Positions 23,078 to 31,876 of a stretch of 64,000 bases of DNA are shown piece after piece. Under the pieces are notes generated by a model. It was not told the DNA's origin, searched no databases, and saw only the letters and a program-made list of their open reading frames with translations. The stretch is from the NCBI RefSeq assembly GCF_016711335.1, contig NZ_JADJTF010000004.1, positions 134,327 through 198,326 on the forward strand. Direction: 5' to 3'. Position 1 is the first letter of the stretch. Every line of letters starts with the position of its first letter. The DNA comes from Thiofilum sp. GTDB taxonomy: Bacteria; Pseudomonadota; Gammaproteobacteria; Thiotrichales; Thiotrichaceae. Made by a program: the position numbers and the translations under genes.

Positions 23078-24247
23078 ATGCAACCAGCTACACAAACCTA
23101 TACTCGTCTGCATTTTGATGATTACCTCACAGGAGGCGCTCATAAACTCGCTTATTTAGATTGGGGACTATTACGCGGGGATTTAGCGCCATTGATTGCT
23201 CACCATTACAACAAACCCAAGGCTTTAAAGCCTAAACGCCAACTCACTAAGCCCTATCACGACCCACAGTTATTACAAAGCTATAACACACTCTGTCAGC
23301 AGCTCATTAATAAATCGGTCATTGCTTTAGAGTTTCCGGGGGGCTTTTACCGTAGCACTTTGCGGTTGTTATTAGATGATGGTAATAGTGTGATCGCCAC
23401 GCGGCGCTTGGATGCAAGCCGTTCGCGTTATGAAGCGTTAGTATTGCAACGTCTTGCGCGTCATAGTGCGCCTATTCCACAGCTCTATGCTTACAATGGT
23501 GTAGTGATGCTGCAAGAGGATTTAGTCGGGCAACGTTTATCCGATGTGCTCTTTAATGCCTCAGAAGCGGAATATCTACAATGGATAGATGCAGCTTTAA
23601 ATGCGCTCAACCAAGTGCATCTATACGCTGATTACGAACAATTGCATGCGAGTACGCCGATTATTGGGTGCGAACATGAGTGGCTGATTAGCTTAATTGA
23701 TCGCACTGCGGTACTAGGTCATTACTTTAATCTACCTTGCCCCACCGTACCGGTACAGGCGCTATATCATCAATTGCAATTATTGCATCCGCGTTTTGTC
23801 AAATGGGATGCGCGTCCGGGCAATGCTATCTTACACAATGGTCAGGTGAGTTGGTTTGATTGGGAGCATTGCGGTGCACGTATGCCTTGCGATGATATGG
23901 TGTGGTTATTGTGTGATGAAACCGTACCCGATTACCCCGAAGCAGAAAATTGCCTAATCGATACATGGCTAGATAATTTTGCCGGAAATGTGCCTAATCA
24001 AATTGCTTATGAATATCTAAGAGCTTTTGGGGTACATCATAGCTGTGTACGTTTAACCCGCATTTTGGATGATAAAGGTGGGCAAAGCTGGGCCGAGTAT
24101 GAAGAGCGCTTAGGCTTAAAGCAGGGCAGGTTAGCACGGATGGCTAAGCGCTTGTGTGTTCGCGCTGCACGCTGGGCTGAACAAAATCCACTGACTAAAC
24201 CCTTGCAATCATGGCTATTAGAGCTAGCTGATTTAGTGGATAAGTAG
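23078..24247 (+). CDS. APH-fold phosphotransferase (kinase-like) protein
   Basis: The 389-residue protein belongs to the aminoglycoside/choline-kinase fold. The catalytic loop is HPRFVKWDARPGNAIL (D and N of the DxxxxN pattern) and the metal-binding aspartate is in VSWFDWEHCGARMPCDD. Upstream are the N-lobe strands (SVIATRRLDASRSRYEALVLQRLARHSAPIPQLYAYNG). The substrate cannot be told: it may phosphorylate a small alcohol or be a pseudo-aminoglycoside kinase. The gene stands alone; array E begins at its stop codon. Confidence 0.75.
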   Translation: MQPATQTYTRLHFDDYLTGGAHKLAYLDWGLLRGDLAPLIAHHYNKPKALKPKRQLTKPYHDPQLLQSYNTLCQQLINKSVIALEFPGGFYRSTLRLLLDDGNSVIATRRLDASRSRYEALVLQRLARHSAPIPQLYAYNGVVMLQEDLVGQRLSDVLFNASEAEYLQWIDAALNALNQVHLYADYEQLHASTPIIGCEHEWLISLIDRTAVLGHYFNLPCPTVPVQALYHQLQLLHPRFVKWDARPGNAILHNGQVSWFDWEHCGARMPCDDMVWLLCDETVPDYPEAENCLIDTWLDNFAGNVPNQIAYEYLRAFGVHHSCVRLTRILDDKGGQSWAEYEERLGLKQGRLARMAKRLCVRAARWAEQNPLTKPLQSWLLELADLVDK

Positions 24248-24311
24248 TACCGTGCAGGTATTAATAAAGCACTAATTAAGTGGTTTTAAAATACTTTTAC
24301 AGTGGTAAAAC
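24246..24311. repeat. 11-bp repeat array E (6 units) between convergent genes
   Basis: Units begin at 24246, 24257, 24268, 24279, 24290 and 24301: AGTACCGTGCA, GGTATTAATAA, AGCACTAATTA, AGTGGTTTTAA, AATACTTTTAC, AGTGGTAAAAC. The spacing is exactly 11 bp throughout. It starts inside the stop codon of the kinase-like gene and lies in the gap before the GH32 gene end. Confidence 0.68.
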
Positions 24312-24346
24312 ATTCCTAACGTGGTTTGGTTAATTCAGCAAATTAG

Positions 24347-25810
24347 CTATTTATGCCAGATTGAACTTAATTCACCTATGCTCCCTACGCTCAAATAAAC
24401 CTGTTCATCAGATACCACTGTGCAATGGGTTAGAGGTGCAGAGCTAAACCATAAGGCAGTGATAACCGCTAAACCTTGCTCAACAAAAATTTCAATAGAA
24501 TTAGTATCTAAGATCATTTGTAACTGTAGACCCTGAGAAGCAAAAGGTAGAATCGCTACGATGTCTTGCTGGAGTTGCATGGGTAGAGCCAAAGTAGTTT
24601 GAGAGTGTCTTTTAAGTACAAGTTGTTGGATCTGAGGTTGGTAAATTAATCTAAGCTCATCGCCCACTAGATTGTATAAACGAAGCTCTAATGCTTGCGG
24701 TGTGCTAGGCCAGTCAAATTGATAGTTTAAGCACACTAATGCGGGTAGGGTATGAGTTAAGAGCTGAGAACTTTGGATAATCTGTGGCCCAATAGTTTCA
24801 AAGCTACTGATGAGTTTTTGCAGTGCCGGAATAGGTTGTTGAGTTAAATAAAATTGCTGCTGCTGACGTATTAATTTGAGTTGACGAGGAAAGGTTAAAG
24901 AGCCGAGCCAAGGTGAGGTCGGTAACTGAAGTGCGTAATGCCAATTATTAAGCCATGCGATACTGATACATGATTGATCACTAGGTATGTTAGACCAGCT
25001 TTGACCCGCGTAGCAATCGGGTCCCCAATCATTCCAATGCACCTCAGCCAAATTAGCGCACCGAAACTGATAACCATCAAAATCACCCACTAAATAAAAC
25101 GTACCATAACCACCATTAGGTGCTCCCGCTTGTACACCTATTTGCAATACCCAACGCTTTTCAGTTGCTCCCTCAACCGCCAAATAGACTAAATCAGGCA
25201 TTTCCAATGCACCAAATGCTTGCCAACTAGGATCAGTAAGTTCCTGTTGTAATTGCCATTGGATTAAATTAGTCGAGGTATAAAGCCCGATCTGATGACC
25301 TTCTGCTAATACCATGACCCAATGGTGCTTAGGCTCAAACCAAAATACTTTAGGATCACGATAATCTGGGCTATTCGTTTTAGTAAGCACGGGATTATGT
25401 GCATACTCTTGCCAAGTAGCCCCTGCATCAAGGCTATAAGCTAGGCTTTGTACCTGCCCTTGAGCGGAGGCATGAGTAAATAGGGCAACTATGGCCGGAT
25501 GGTCACTTTCAGGTGATTGAAAACCTGCACTATTCGTATGATCCACTACCGCAGAGCCAGAAAAGACTAGCCCTAAAGTGGGGTGAGGATAAAGCGCTAA
25601 TGCCTGATGTTCCCAATGGAGTAAATCTTGGCTAGTGGCATGTCCCCAATGTAAGGCTCCGCGCCCTTGATCAGGCTTATATTGGTAAAATAAATGGTAA
25701 ATGCCTTGATACCATACTAAGCCATTAGGATCATTCATCCAGTCACTCGGTACAGAAAAATGCAATTGAGGGCGATAAGGCTCGCCATACCGAGTGATTG
25801 GCTCAGTCAT
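24347..25810 (-). CDS. GH32 beta-fructofuranosidase (invertase / sucrose hydrolase)
   Basis: The 487-residue protein starts at ATG 25810. The nucleophile motif WMNDPNG is near residue 25, followed by FYQYKPDQ; the RDP motif is in SPDYRDPKVFW; the acid/base glutamate is in ALEMPDLVYL. A C-terminal beta-sandwich follows. These enzymes split sucrose or sucrose-like ends of raffinose. No signal peptide is present, so it acts in the cytoplasm on imported sugar. It is the last gene of the alpha-galactoside operon, 21 bases after the LacI regulator, and would act on the sucrose left by the alpha-galactosidase. Confidence 0.9.
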   Translation of the reverse strand: MTEPITRYGEPYRPQLHFSVPSDWMNDPNGLVWYQGIYHLFYQYKPDQGRGALHWGHATSQDLLHWEHQALALYPHPTLGLVFSGSAVVDHTNSAGFQSPESDHPAIVALFTHASAQGQVQSLAYSLDAGATWQEYAHNPVLTKTNSPDYRDPKVFWFEPKHHWVMVLAEGHQIGLYTSTNLIQWQLQQELTDPSWQAFGALEMPDLVYLAVEGATEKRWVLQIGVQAGAPNGGYGTFYLVGDFDGYQFRCANLAEVHWNDWGPDCYAGQSWSNIPSDQSCISIAWLNNWHYALQLPTSPWLGSLTFPRQLKLIRQQQQFYLTQQPIPALQKLISSFETIGPQIIQSSQLLTHTLPALVCLNYQFDWPSTPQALELRLYNLVGDELRLIYQPQIQQLVLKRHSQTTLALPMQLQQDIVAILPFASQGLQLQMILDTNSIEIFVEQGLAVITALWFSSAPLTHCTVVSDEQVYLSVGSIGELSSIWHK

Positions 25811-25831
25811 CGTCGAAGTTATCCTCAAAGC

Positions 25832-26905
25832 TTAAGACTTTAAAAGGGATGCACCACAGGAAGCACGCACAATTAGCTCAAATGGCTCGCAATAATGTTT
25901 ACGTTCTAAGCGTTTTTTACCAGTGAGCTGTTCATTTAAGAGCATCATCGCTAGCTGACCATGTTTAGCAGGATCTGAGCGAATAGTCGTTAAGGGGGGA
26001 TTAGCAAAAGCGGCTAGGGGAATATCATCATAACCCACTAAGGCAATATCATCGGGAATACGCAACTTAGCTTCACGCAGTGCTTTCATAGCACCAAAGG
26101 CTAGGGTGTCATTACCAGCAAAAAGTGCGGTAAAGGGAATTTGACGCTGGAGAATTTGCTGCATGGCTTTATAACCACTGTCAGCGCTTAGATCACCATA
26201 GGCGACTAATTCAGCTAATGGCTCAATGCCCTGAGCCGTTAAAGTATCACGCCATCCACGATAACGATTATTCGCGGCTAAAAACTCACTGGAAGCAAAA
26301 CCAATATGAGCAATACGCTTATGCCCTAAGGAGATCAAGTGCTGCATCGCTACACACGCTGCTGCATAAGTATCATTGCCTAAGGTAACATAAGCCTCTA
26401 ATTCCGGTTCCCCTGTGCCTAATACTACTAAGGGAATATTAGCATCGGCTAATAGCATTAAATGCTGATGTTCTTCATGACGCGGATTACATACGATCAA
26501 GCCATCAATATGCCGCCCCTTGATTAAGTTGACAAAGCTCCCCGGCTCACGTCCCTCATCTTCGGTGGATTCAATTAAGAGTTTTAACCCTAAGCGGTGA
26601 CAAGCCTCATTAACACTCGCCACCAACTGCGCCAAAAATACATCAACATATAAATGACTGAGCTTAGGTATGACTAATCCAATCGTAGCGGTACTGCCTC
26701 GCGCTAACATTTGCGCCGCTACATTTGGCGTATAGCCCAAAGCGGCGGCAGCATTCAGTACTTTTTGGCGTGTTGCCTCACTAATCGCCATACCTTCACG
26801 ATTATTTAAGACAAATGACACTGTAGTACGAGAGACTCCCGCTAATTTAGCTACATCGCTACTGGTAGCGGCTTGAGTAACGGTTGGATTAGGTATTACA
26901 TTCAT
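25832..26905 (-). CDS. LacI-family transcription regulator
   Basis: The 357-residue protein has an N-terminal helix-turn-helix (SSDVAKLAGVSRTTVSFVLNNREGMAISEATRQKVLNAAAALGYTPN, residues 15-60) and a periplasmic-binding-protein-like sugar-binding domain (TIGLVIPKLSHLYVDVFLAQL, then VALVGYDDIPLA). It overlaps the GH4 gene by four bases (ATGA), so it is co-transcribed with the operon it presumably represses. The inducer is likely an alpha-galactoside or its product. The 25-bp palindrome at 31620-31644, before the first gene of the operon, is the best operator candidate. Confidence 0.9.
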   Translation of the reverse strand: MNVIPNPTVTQAATSSDVAKLAGVSRTTVSFVLNNREGMAISEATRQKVLNAAAALGYTPNVAAQMLARGSTATIGLVIPKLSHLYVDVFLAQLVASVNEACHRLGLKLLIESTEDEGREPGSFVNLIKGRHIDGLIVCNPRHEEHQHLMLLADANIPLVVLGTGEPELEAYVTLGNDTYAAACVAMQHLISLGHKRIAHIGFASSEFLAANNRYRGWRDTLTAQGIEPLAELVAYGDLSADSGYKAMQQILQRQIPFTALFAGNDTLAFGAMKALREAKLRIPDDIALVGYDDIPLAAFANPPLTTIRSDPAKHGQLAMMLLNEQLTGKKRLERKHYCEPFELIVRASCGASLLKS

Positions 26906-28299
26906 TGTAGGAAAGGGGGTAAATAATCACGATGCGCTAATAATAACTCATCCACCATAGCACGTATCTGTTGCAGATCCAAAACAGCCGCAGTATGAGG
27001 ATCGAGCATCGCTGCATGATATACATGCTCACGATTTTCAGTGGCTAGCGCCTCTACTACTAATTCCTGCACACTGATATTAGTACGCATCAATGCAGCT
27101 AATTGCACAGGCAAATTGCCCACACGAGTGGGTTGTACCCCATTACGATCAACTAAACAGGCGACTTCAACTGCACACCCTTGGGGTAAATTATCAATCA
27201 GATGCTGGTTCAAGACATTGCCATGAATGACGCGTGGCTGCCCTGTGACCATTGAATGAATGATTGAGCTACCAAACTCCACTGAACGTCTGACCTCATG
27301 TAAGCCATCTAACATATGGGTTGCATTAGTAATTTCACGTTTCATCACATGAATATTGGCTGCTTGTAGTTCGGCTAATAAGGTGGCGGATTGCTGTGAA
27401 TTAGGCTGCTTAAGCTCTTTTTCAATATAAGGCCACGCATGTTCAAATACTTGACAGCGCCCTAAATATTCATCGAGTGGAATATTATATTTTTTGAGTA
27501 AATCCTCGCGCCCTTGCTTAATAAACCAAGGCACATATTCACTAAAATGCTCGCTCGATTCGGTAGCAAAGTAACCCAATTGATGCATCATTTCATAACG
27601 TACTCTATTCCAGTCAGGCATAGTGCCATTGTGGTAGATGTCTTTTAAGCGTGGATAGAGATCTTGACCTTCGTGCTCAAACTTGAGGAAAAATGCCATA
27701 TGATTAATGCCAGCACATTCAAAGACAATTTCGTCCTCTGGAATACCTAGATCAGTGGCTAATTCATGACGAGTATGTTGCACGCTATGACAAAGACCAA
27801 CGGTAGGAACCCGCTTGGCAGCTTTATTTAAGGCCCATGTAATCATCGCCATAGGATTGACGTAATTGAGATGAAGGGCATTAGGAGCACATAGCTCATC
27901 CATATCCTGCTGCATCGCTTGCATGACCGGAATAGTGCGCAAAGCCCGCATAATACCGCCAATACCTAAGGTATCGCCAATCGTTTGCTCTAAGCCATAG
28001 CGTTTAGGAATTTCAAAATCACGTATAGTCCCCGGACGATACCCGCCCACTTGAATGGTATTAATGACAAACTGTGCACCCTCTATAGCAGCGCGTCGAT
28101 GGGTGGTTGCCGTGATGGTAGGTTGTGCCTGTACTGCTTCTGCCACACGCTTTGCCACCATAGTTGAGAGCTGCAAACGGTGCTCATCTATATCATGTAG
28201 GGCGATTTCAGCCTGAGCGAGTTCTGGAAATGATAAAATATCGCCCAATAAATTGCGGGTAAACACCGTACTACCCGCACCTATTAAAGTAATTTTCAC
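26902..28299 (-). CDS. melA: GH4 family alpha-galactosidase (MelA-like)
   Basis: GH4 enzymes use NAD and a divalent metal to split glycosides. The 465-residue protein begins at a GTG with KITLIGAGSTVFTRNLLGDILSFPEL (NAD-binding Rossmann start), then DTLGIGGIMRALRTIPVM, HLNYVNPMAMITWALNK and VGLCHSVQHTRHEL (metal-binding Cys and His). The pattern is nearest to alpha-galactosidase MelA, though GH4 alpha-glucosidases look similar. Position between the binding-protein gene and the regulator and invertase genes supports raffinose or melibiose as substrate. The symbol is given for the closest group and is not proven. Confidence 0.8.
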   Translation of the reverse strand: MKITLIGAGSTVFTRNLLGDILSFPELAQAEIALHDIDEHRLQLSTMVAKRVAEAVQAQPTITATTHRRAAIEGAQFVINTIQVGGYRPGTIRDFEIPKRYGLEQTIGDTLGIGGIMRALRTIPVMQAMQQDMDELCAPNALHLNYVNPMAMITWALNKAAKRVPTVGLCHSVQHTRHELATDLGIPEDEIVFECAGINHMAFFLKFEHEGQDLYPRLKDIYHNGTMPDWNRVRYEMMHQLGYFATESSEHFSEYVPWFIKQGREDLLKKYNIPLDEYLGRCQVFEHAWPYIEKELKQPNSQQSATLLAELQAANIHVMKREITNATHMLDGLHEVRRSVEFGSSIIHSMVTGQPRVIHGNVLNQHLIDNLPQGCAVEVACLVDRNGVQPTRVGNLPVQLAALMRTNISVQELVVEALATENREHVYHAAMLDPHTAAVLDLQQIRAMVDELLLAHRDYLPPFLQ

Positions 28300-28357
28300 A
28301 GTGGTCTAATCCTTTTGCTAATGATTAGCATAACTCGCCATCGTTTTTTAGAGAGTA

Positions 28358-28393
28358 TTAGCGGCGCACAATAATGAGCTTGTGCGCCACTAA
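28358..28393 (-). terminator. Hairpin between binding-protein and GH4 genes
   Basis: Arms 28358-28371 and 28380-28393 pair over 14 bp with one mismatch; the core is GGCGCACAA/TTGTGCGCC. No T run follows on the minus strand. A hairpin just after a solute-binding-protein gene is typical of transport operons, where it stabilises that mRNA part and lowers expression downstream. Confidence 0.6.
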
Positions 28394-28413
28394 TCATAAT
28401 GATTAATCGCTCA

Positions 28414-29715
28414 TTACTGACCTAGAGCATTGATTTTGGCATTAGCTTCTTTTAGCGCTGTTGCGGCATCCACTTTGCCAATAAAAATAGATTCTAATGA
28501 GGTTTTCATCAGGTCATCTACTTGTGAGCCATTATCAGCAATCGGGGCTAAGAAAGTTTTTTCCTTAGACATAGTAATGAAAGCGGAGGAGTCAATACCT
28601 CCGGCTTTGTGAGCTTCCATCGCTTTTTCAGCCATGCCTTTAATGGCTGGGAATACTACTCCTTTAGCCGCGACTGTAGCTTGACACTCAGCAGAGCCTA
28701 GGTATTTTACCCACTTCCATGCTTCTTCTTGCACTTTAGAGCCAACCCAAATGGAGTCCGCTAGACCATTAAACATGGTAGCCCTTTGACCATTCGGGCC
28801 TTTAGGTAAGGGAACCCATGCAGTAGGAAATTTAGCATTATCTTTAAAATAACTAATCATCCATGAGCCTTGAGGTACCATCGCTGCTTTGCCCCCTACA
28901 AACATAGCATCAGGACCTAATGATTTAGTTTGTTCATAAGGAGCAGATACCCCTTTATCCGGTAAACCCGCTAAATAACTAATAGTTTCAACCAGTTTAG
29001 GATCATCGTAATAATATTTATTGTCCCAAACCTTATCGTGAAACTTAAAGCCATTAGAAACCGCTAGATAGCTCCACTCGGTTTGACCCATCATGCCACC
29101 ACCGCCCGGAGTCTGGAAACCATAGACTTTAACTTTGGATTTATCAAACTTGTCACTGCTAGCATTATTGCCAGCCTCATCTAAAGTGAGCTTACGAATG
29201 GTTTGCTCAAAAGAGCCACCATCTTTAGGATTCCACTCCATAGTTTGTAATTCTTCTAGGCTAACGCCTGCTTGTTTTGCAATGTCCATATTGACAATAA
29301 ATGCAATTGTATCCCAGTCTTTGGGTAGACCATATTGCTTACCGTCTCGTCCCCATACTTCATACAGTCCAGCCTCATATTGATCACTGGCGACCTGATC
29401 ACGAGCAATGAGCGGTGCTAGATCAACCAGTTGTTCACTTTTGGCAAATTCAGGGTATTTAGCTAAGTGATTAGTAAACACATCGGGTGCAGTGCCTGAT
29501 ACAAACCCTGTTGAAATCGCAGTCCAATAATCGTTCCATCCTGCCTGAGTGATTTTAATGCTAATGTCGGGATTTTTAGCTTGAAAATCAGTAGCGCACT
29601 GTTGATAAGCAGGTAATTGATTAGAGTCCCATAACATATATTTGACCTCAGCGGCCTGTACCCATTGGCAACTAGCTAATGCTAAGGTAGTAGTGATTAA
29701 GTATTTGAGTTTCAT
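28414..29715 (-). CDS. Sugar ABC transporter substrate-binding protein (alpha-galactoside operon)
   Basis: The start at 29715 has GGAGGAG upstream, giving 433 residues with a signal peptide (MKLKYLITTTLALASCQWVQA, cut before AEVKYML). The type-1 extracellular solute-binding fold is recognised by ITQAGWNDYWTAISTGFVSGTAPDVFTNHLAKYPEFAKSEQLVDL and MVPQGSWMISYFKD. It should bind a di- or trisaccharide in the periplasm and hand it to the permeases just upstream. A hairpin follows. It is the third gene of the operon, after both permeases, which is not the usual order. Confidence 0.9.
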   Translation of the reverse strand: MKLKYLITTTLALASCQWVQAAEVKYMLWDSNQLPAYQQCATDFQAKNPDISIKITQAGWNDYWTAISTGFVSGTAPDVFTNHLAKYPEFAKSEQLVDLAPLIARDQVASDQYEAGLYEVWGRDGKQYGLPKDWDTIAFIVNMDIAKQAGVSLEELQTMEWNPKDGGSFEQTIRKLTLDEAGNNASSDKFDKSKVKVYGFQTPGGGGMMGQTEWSYLAVSNGFKFHDKVWDNKYYYDDPKLVETISYLAGLPDKGVSAPYEQTKSLGPDAMFVGGKAAMVPQGSWMISYFKDNAKFPTAWVPLPKGPNGQRATMFNGLADSIWVGSKVQEEAWKWVKYLGSAECQATVAAKGVVFPAIKGMAEKAMEAHKAGGIDSSAFITMSKEKTFLAPIADNGSQVDDLMKTSLESIFIGKVDAATALKEANAKINALGQ

Positions 29716-29780
29716 CAGTATCTCCTCCAGAGTAGAAATGCGGTGCAAACAAGTGTGTCAAAACATCAATAGCAATGAAT

Positions 29781-30668
29781 TTACTTACTCCCACTAAATT
29801 GAATCGATTCCACGACATTGCGGCCAAAGACAACGAGCAGACCAATAGTGGGTAAAACAGAAATAGCGGTAGCAGCCATTAAACCCGTCCAATCAGGTTG
29901 CCCCTGAGGGGTTTGGGATTTAAAGCCTTGTAAGGCAACAGTGAGTACTTGGTGGGATTCATCTTTGGCGACTAAATAAGGCCATAAAAACTCATTCCAC
30001 ATATTAATCCCAATCAAAGTAGCAATGGTGATGAGCGGAGTAATGCTCAGAGGTATAGCGATACGATAGAAAATATAGAAATGGGATGCGCCCTCAATAT
30101 AAGCGGCTTCCTCTAGTTCTTTGGGCAGAGCTAGAAAAAATTGGCGCAAAAAGAACACTGAAAACCCCTGCATAAGACAAAAGGGTGCGACCATGCCCAT
30201 CGTAGTATTGAGCCATCCTAGGTCACGAATCAGAATAAAATTGGGAATAAAAGTAACAACCCCCGGAATCATCATTGAGGCTACAAATAAACCAAAAATA
30301 AGCGTATTCCCCGGAAATCTTAAACGTGCAAACGCATAAGCGGCTGCGGCTGCGCTCATAGTTTGCATCACGACAATAATGCCAGTGAAAATAACGGAGT
30401 TAAGCATCGCTAGAGAAAAGTTAACTTTAGCGCCAGAGCCACCCGCTTTTAAGCTTTCTTCGGTGCTTAATAGCCCTAATACGCGTTCAAAATTAATGAG
30501 GGTGGGATTAGTTGGCCACCATGCAGTAGAGTGATGAAATACCTCACTGCTAGGCATTAATGCGGTTTTGAGCATGACCCAGAGCGGTGTGACGGTAACT
30601 ATTAAAATTACTGCCAAAATTAACCAGCAAATGATACGAAACCAATTTAAGCGTTCAAATACACTCAT
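29781..30668 (-). CDS. Sugar ABC transporter permease, MalG type
   Basis: The 295-residue protein has six membrane segments. The EAA loop that docks the ATPase reads EEAAYIEGASHFYIFYRIAIPLSITPLITIATL near residue 190, as in MalG/LacG permeases. AAGGAAC lies close upstream of the ATG. It starts 12 bases after the MalF-type gene and forms the heterodimeric pore with it. No ATPase gene is in this operon; the MalK-type gene at 42860 is the likely energy source. Confidence 0.9.
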   Translation of the reverse strand: MSVFERLNWFRIICWLILAVILIVTVTPLWVMLKTALMPSSEVFHHSTAWWPTNPTLINFERVLGLLSTEESLKAGGSGAKVNFSLAMLNSVIFTGIIVVMQTMSAAAAAYAFARLRFPGNTLIFGLFVASMMIPGVVTFIPNFILIRDLGWLNTTMGMVAPFCLMQGFSVFFLRQFFLALPKELEEAAYIEGASHFYIFYRIAIPLSITPLITIATLIGINMWNEFLWPYLVAKDESHQVLTVALQGFKSQTPQGQPDWTGLMAATAISVLPTIGLLVVFGRNVVESIQFSGSK

Positions 30669-30679
30669 AGGGTTGTTCC

Positions 30680-31597
30680 TTAGGCTAAATCACTTTCTGA
30701 GGCTCGCATTAAGCGCATTTGGATCAGGGTATACAGCACCATCACTAAGCACAGTGCCATAGACATCGCCGAGGCATAGCCCATTTTGTAAAAGCTAAAG
30801 GCATTTTGAATAATGTAATGGACGATCACATTGGTACTGTCATAAGGTCCGCCTGCACTGGTAACAGCAACGGTATCGAAAATCTGAAATGATCCCGTCA
30901 CACTGGTCACTAATACAAATACCATCACTGGGCGTAATAGAGGCAAAGTAATATGCTTAAACATTTGCCATTCACTAGCGCCTTCAATAGCCGCCGCTTC
31001 GTATAAATAACGTGGAATATTCTGTAAGCCCGCTAAAAATAAAATCGCTACTAGCCCCATATGTCGCCAAATATTAATCCCGGCAATAGTGGCTAATGCT
31101 TGCGAAGGGCTACCTAAAAAAGCTTGTCGATCAAAACCTAAAGAAGTGATAACTGAATTCACTATGCCTAGTATGGGGTCTAGCATCCATAACCAAATCA
31201 GCGCGACTAACACATTAGAGAGTAAATAAGGCAATAAAATAACTGAGCGCACTATAATAGAACGTGTTAGCCGATCCATAGCTACCGCTAGAAATAAACC
31301 GAGTGCTGTTTGTAGAGGAATATTTAACAGTACGTAGTAAAAAGAGAACTTCATACCATTCCAAAAGCGCCCGTCATTCCACATCTGAATATAATTATCT
31401 AAGCCAATAAAACGTGGAGCGCGTAGCATATTCCAATCCGTAAAACTTAACTCAAAAGCACGAATTAATGGTATGGCATAAAATAAAGAGAAACCAATTA
31501 AGGCAGGCAAAATCAGCGCATAACCCGTAAAGGTTTCAGTACGTCGCTCACGACTAAACGGTTGCCATAAAAATGACACAGCAGACAGTGTTTTCAA
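30680..31597 (-). CDS. Sugar ABC transporter permease, MalF type
   Basis: The 305-residue protein has six membrane segments and the EAA loop YEAAAIEGASEWQMFKHITLPLLRPVMVFVLV near residue 200. The start codon is TTG at 31597, with GAGGA nine bases upstream; no ATG lies near. It is the first gene of the operon. A perfect palindrome 22 bases upstream of the start is a candidate operator. The N-terminus (SFLWQPFSRERRTETFTGYALILPALIGFSLFYAIPLI) is of the UgpA/LacF kind. Confidence 0.88.
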   Translation of the reverse strand: MKTLSAVSFLWQPFSRERRTETFTGYALILPALIGFSLFYAIPLIRAFELSFTDWNMLRAPRFIGLDNYIQMWNDGRFWNGMKFSFYYVLLNIPLQTALGLFLAVAMDRLTRSIIVRSVILLPYLLSNVLVALIWLWMLDPILGIVNSVITSLGFDRQAFLGSPSQALATIAGINIWRHMGLVAILFLAGLQNIPRYLYEAAAIEGASEWQMFKHITLPLLRPVMVFVLVTSVTGSFQIFDTVAVTSAGGPYDSTNVIVHYIIQNAFSFYKMGYASAMSMALCLVMVLYTLIQMRLMRASESDLA

Positions 31598-31619
31598 AGG
31601 CGTAGTCCTCTTAGCGTTT

Positions 31620-31644
31620 TAACACGAGTTAGTAACTCGTGTTA
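31620..31644. promoter_or_regulatory. 25-bp perfect palindrome, candidate LacI-family operator
   Basis: TAACACGAGTTA and TAACTCGTGTTA flank a single central base. It lies 22 bases before the first permease start codon, in the 5' leader of the alpha-galactoside operon. The position suits repression by the LacI-family protein encoded in that operon. A role as RNA hairpin is possible too. Confidence 0.6.
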
Positions 31645-31791
31645 GTTGTAGTGTAAGAGATCACTAAGTCTTTGTGCAAGTGTTTTATTTAATATTATTA
31701 GGCAACTATAAAATCAGTTCGCTTCAGGAAATCTTTAGGGTGAGTAGGAAAGTAGGTGACTGCATACTATAGCCACTATAGTAATAGGTTC

Positions 31792-31868
31792 AGTTATATA
31801 GTGGTACTTTTACAATACTACCATATAACTGAAATTATAGTTTATCAGTACTGTTAAAGTACTGAATT
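31792..31868. repeat. 11-bp repeat array F (7 units)
   Basis: Units begin at 31792, 31803, 31814, 31825, 31836, 31847 and 31858: AGTTATATAGT, GGTACTTTTAC, AATACTACCAT, ATAACTGAAAT, TATAGTTTATC, AGTACTGTTAA, AGTACTGAATT. The spacing is exactly 11 bp. It ends nine bases from the GH42 stop, between the two sugar operons. Confidence 0.68.
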
Positions 31869-31876
31869 GATAAAGC

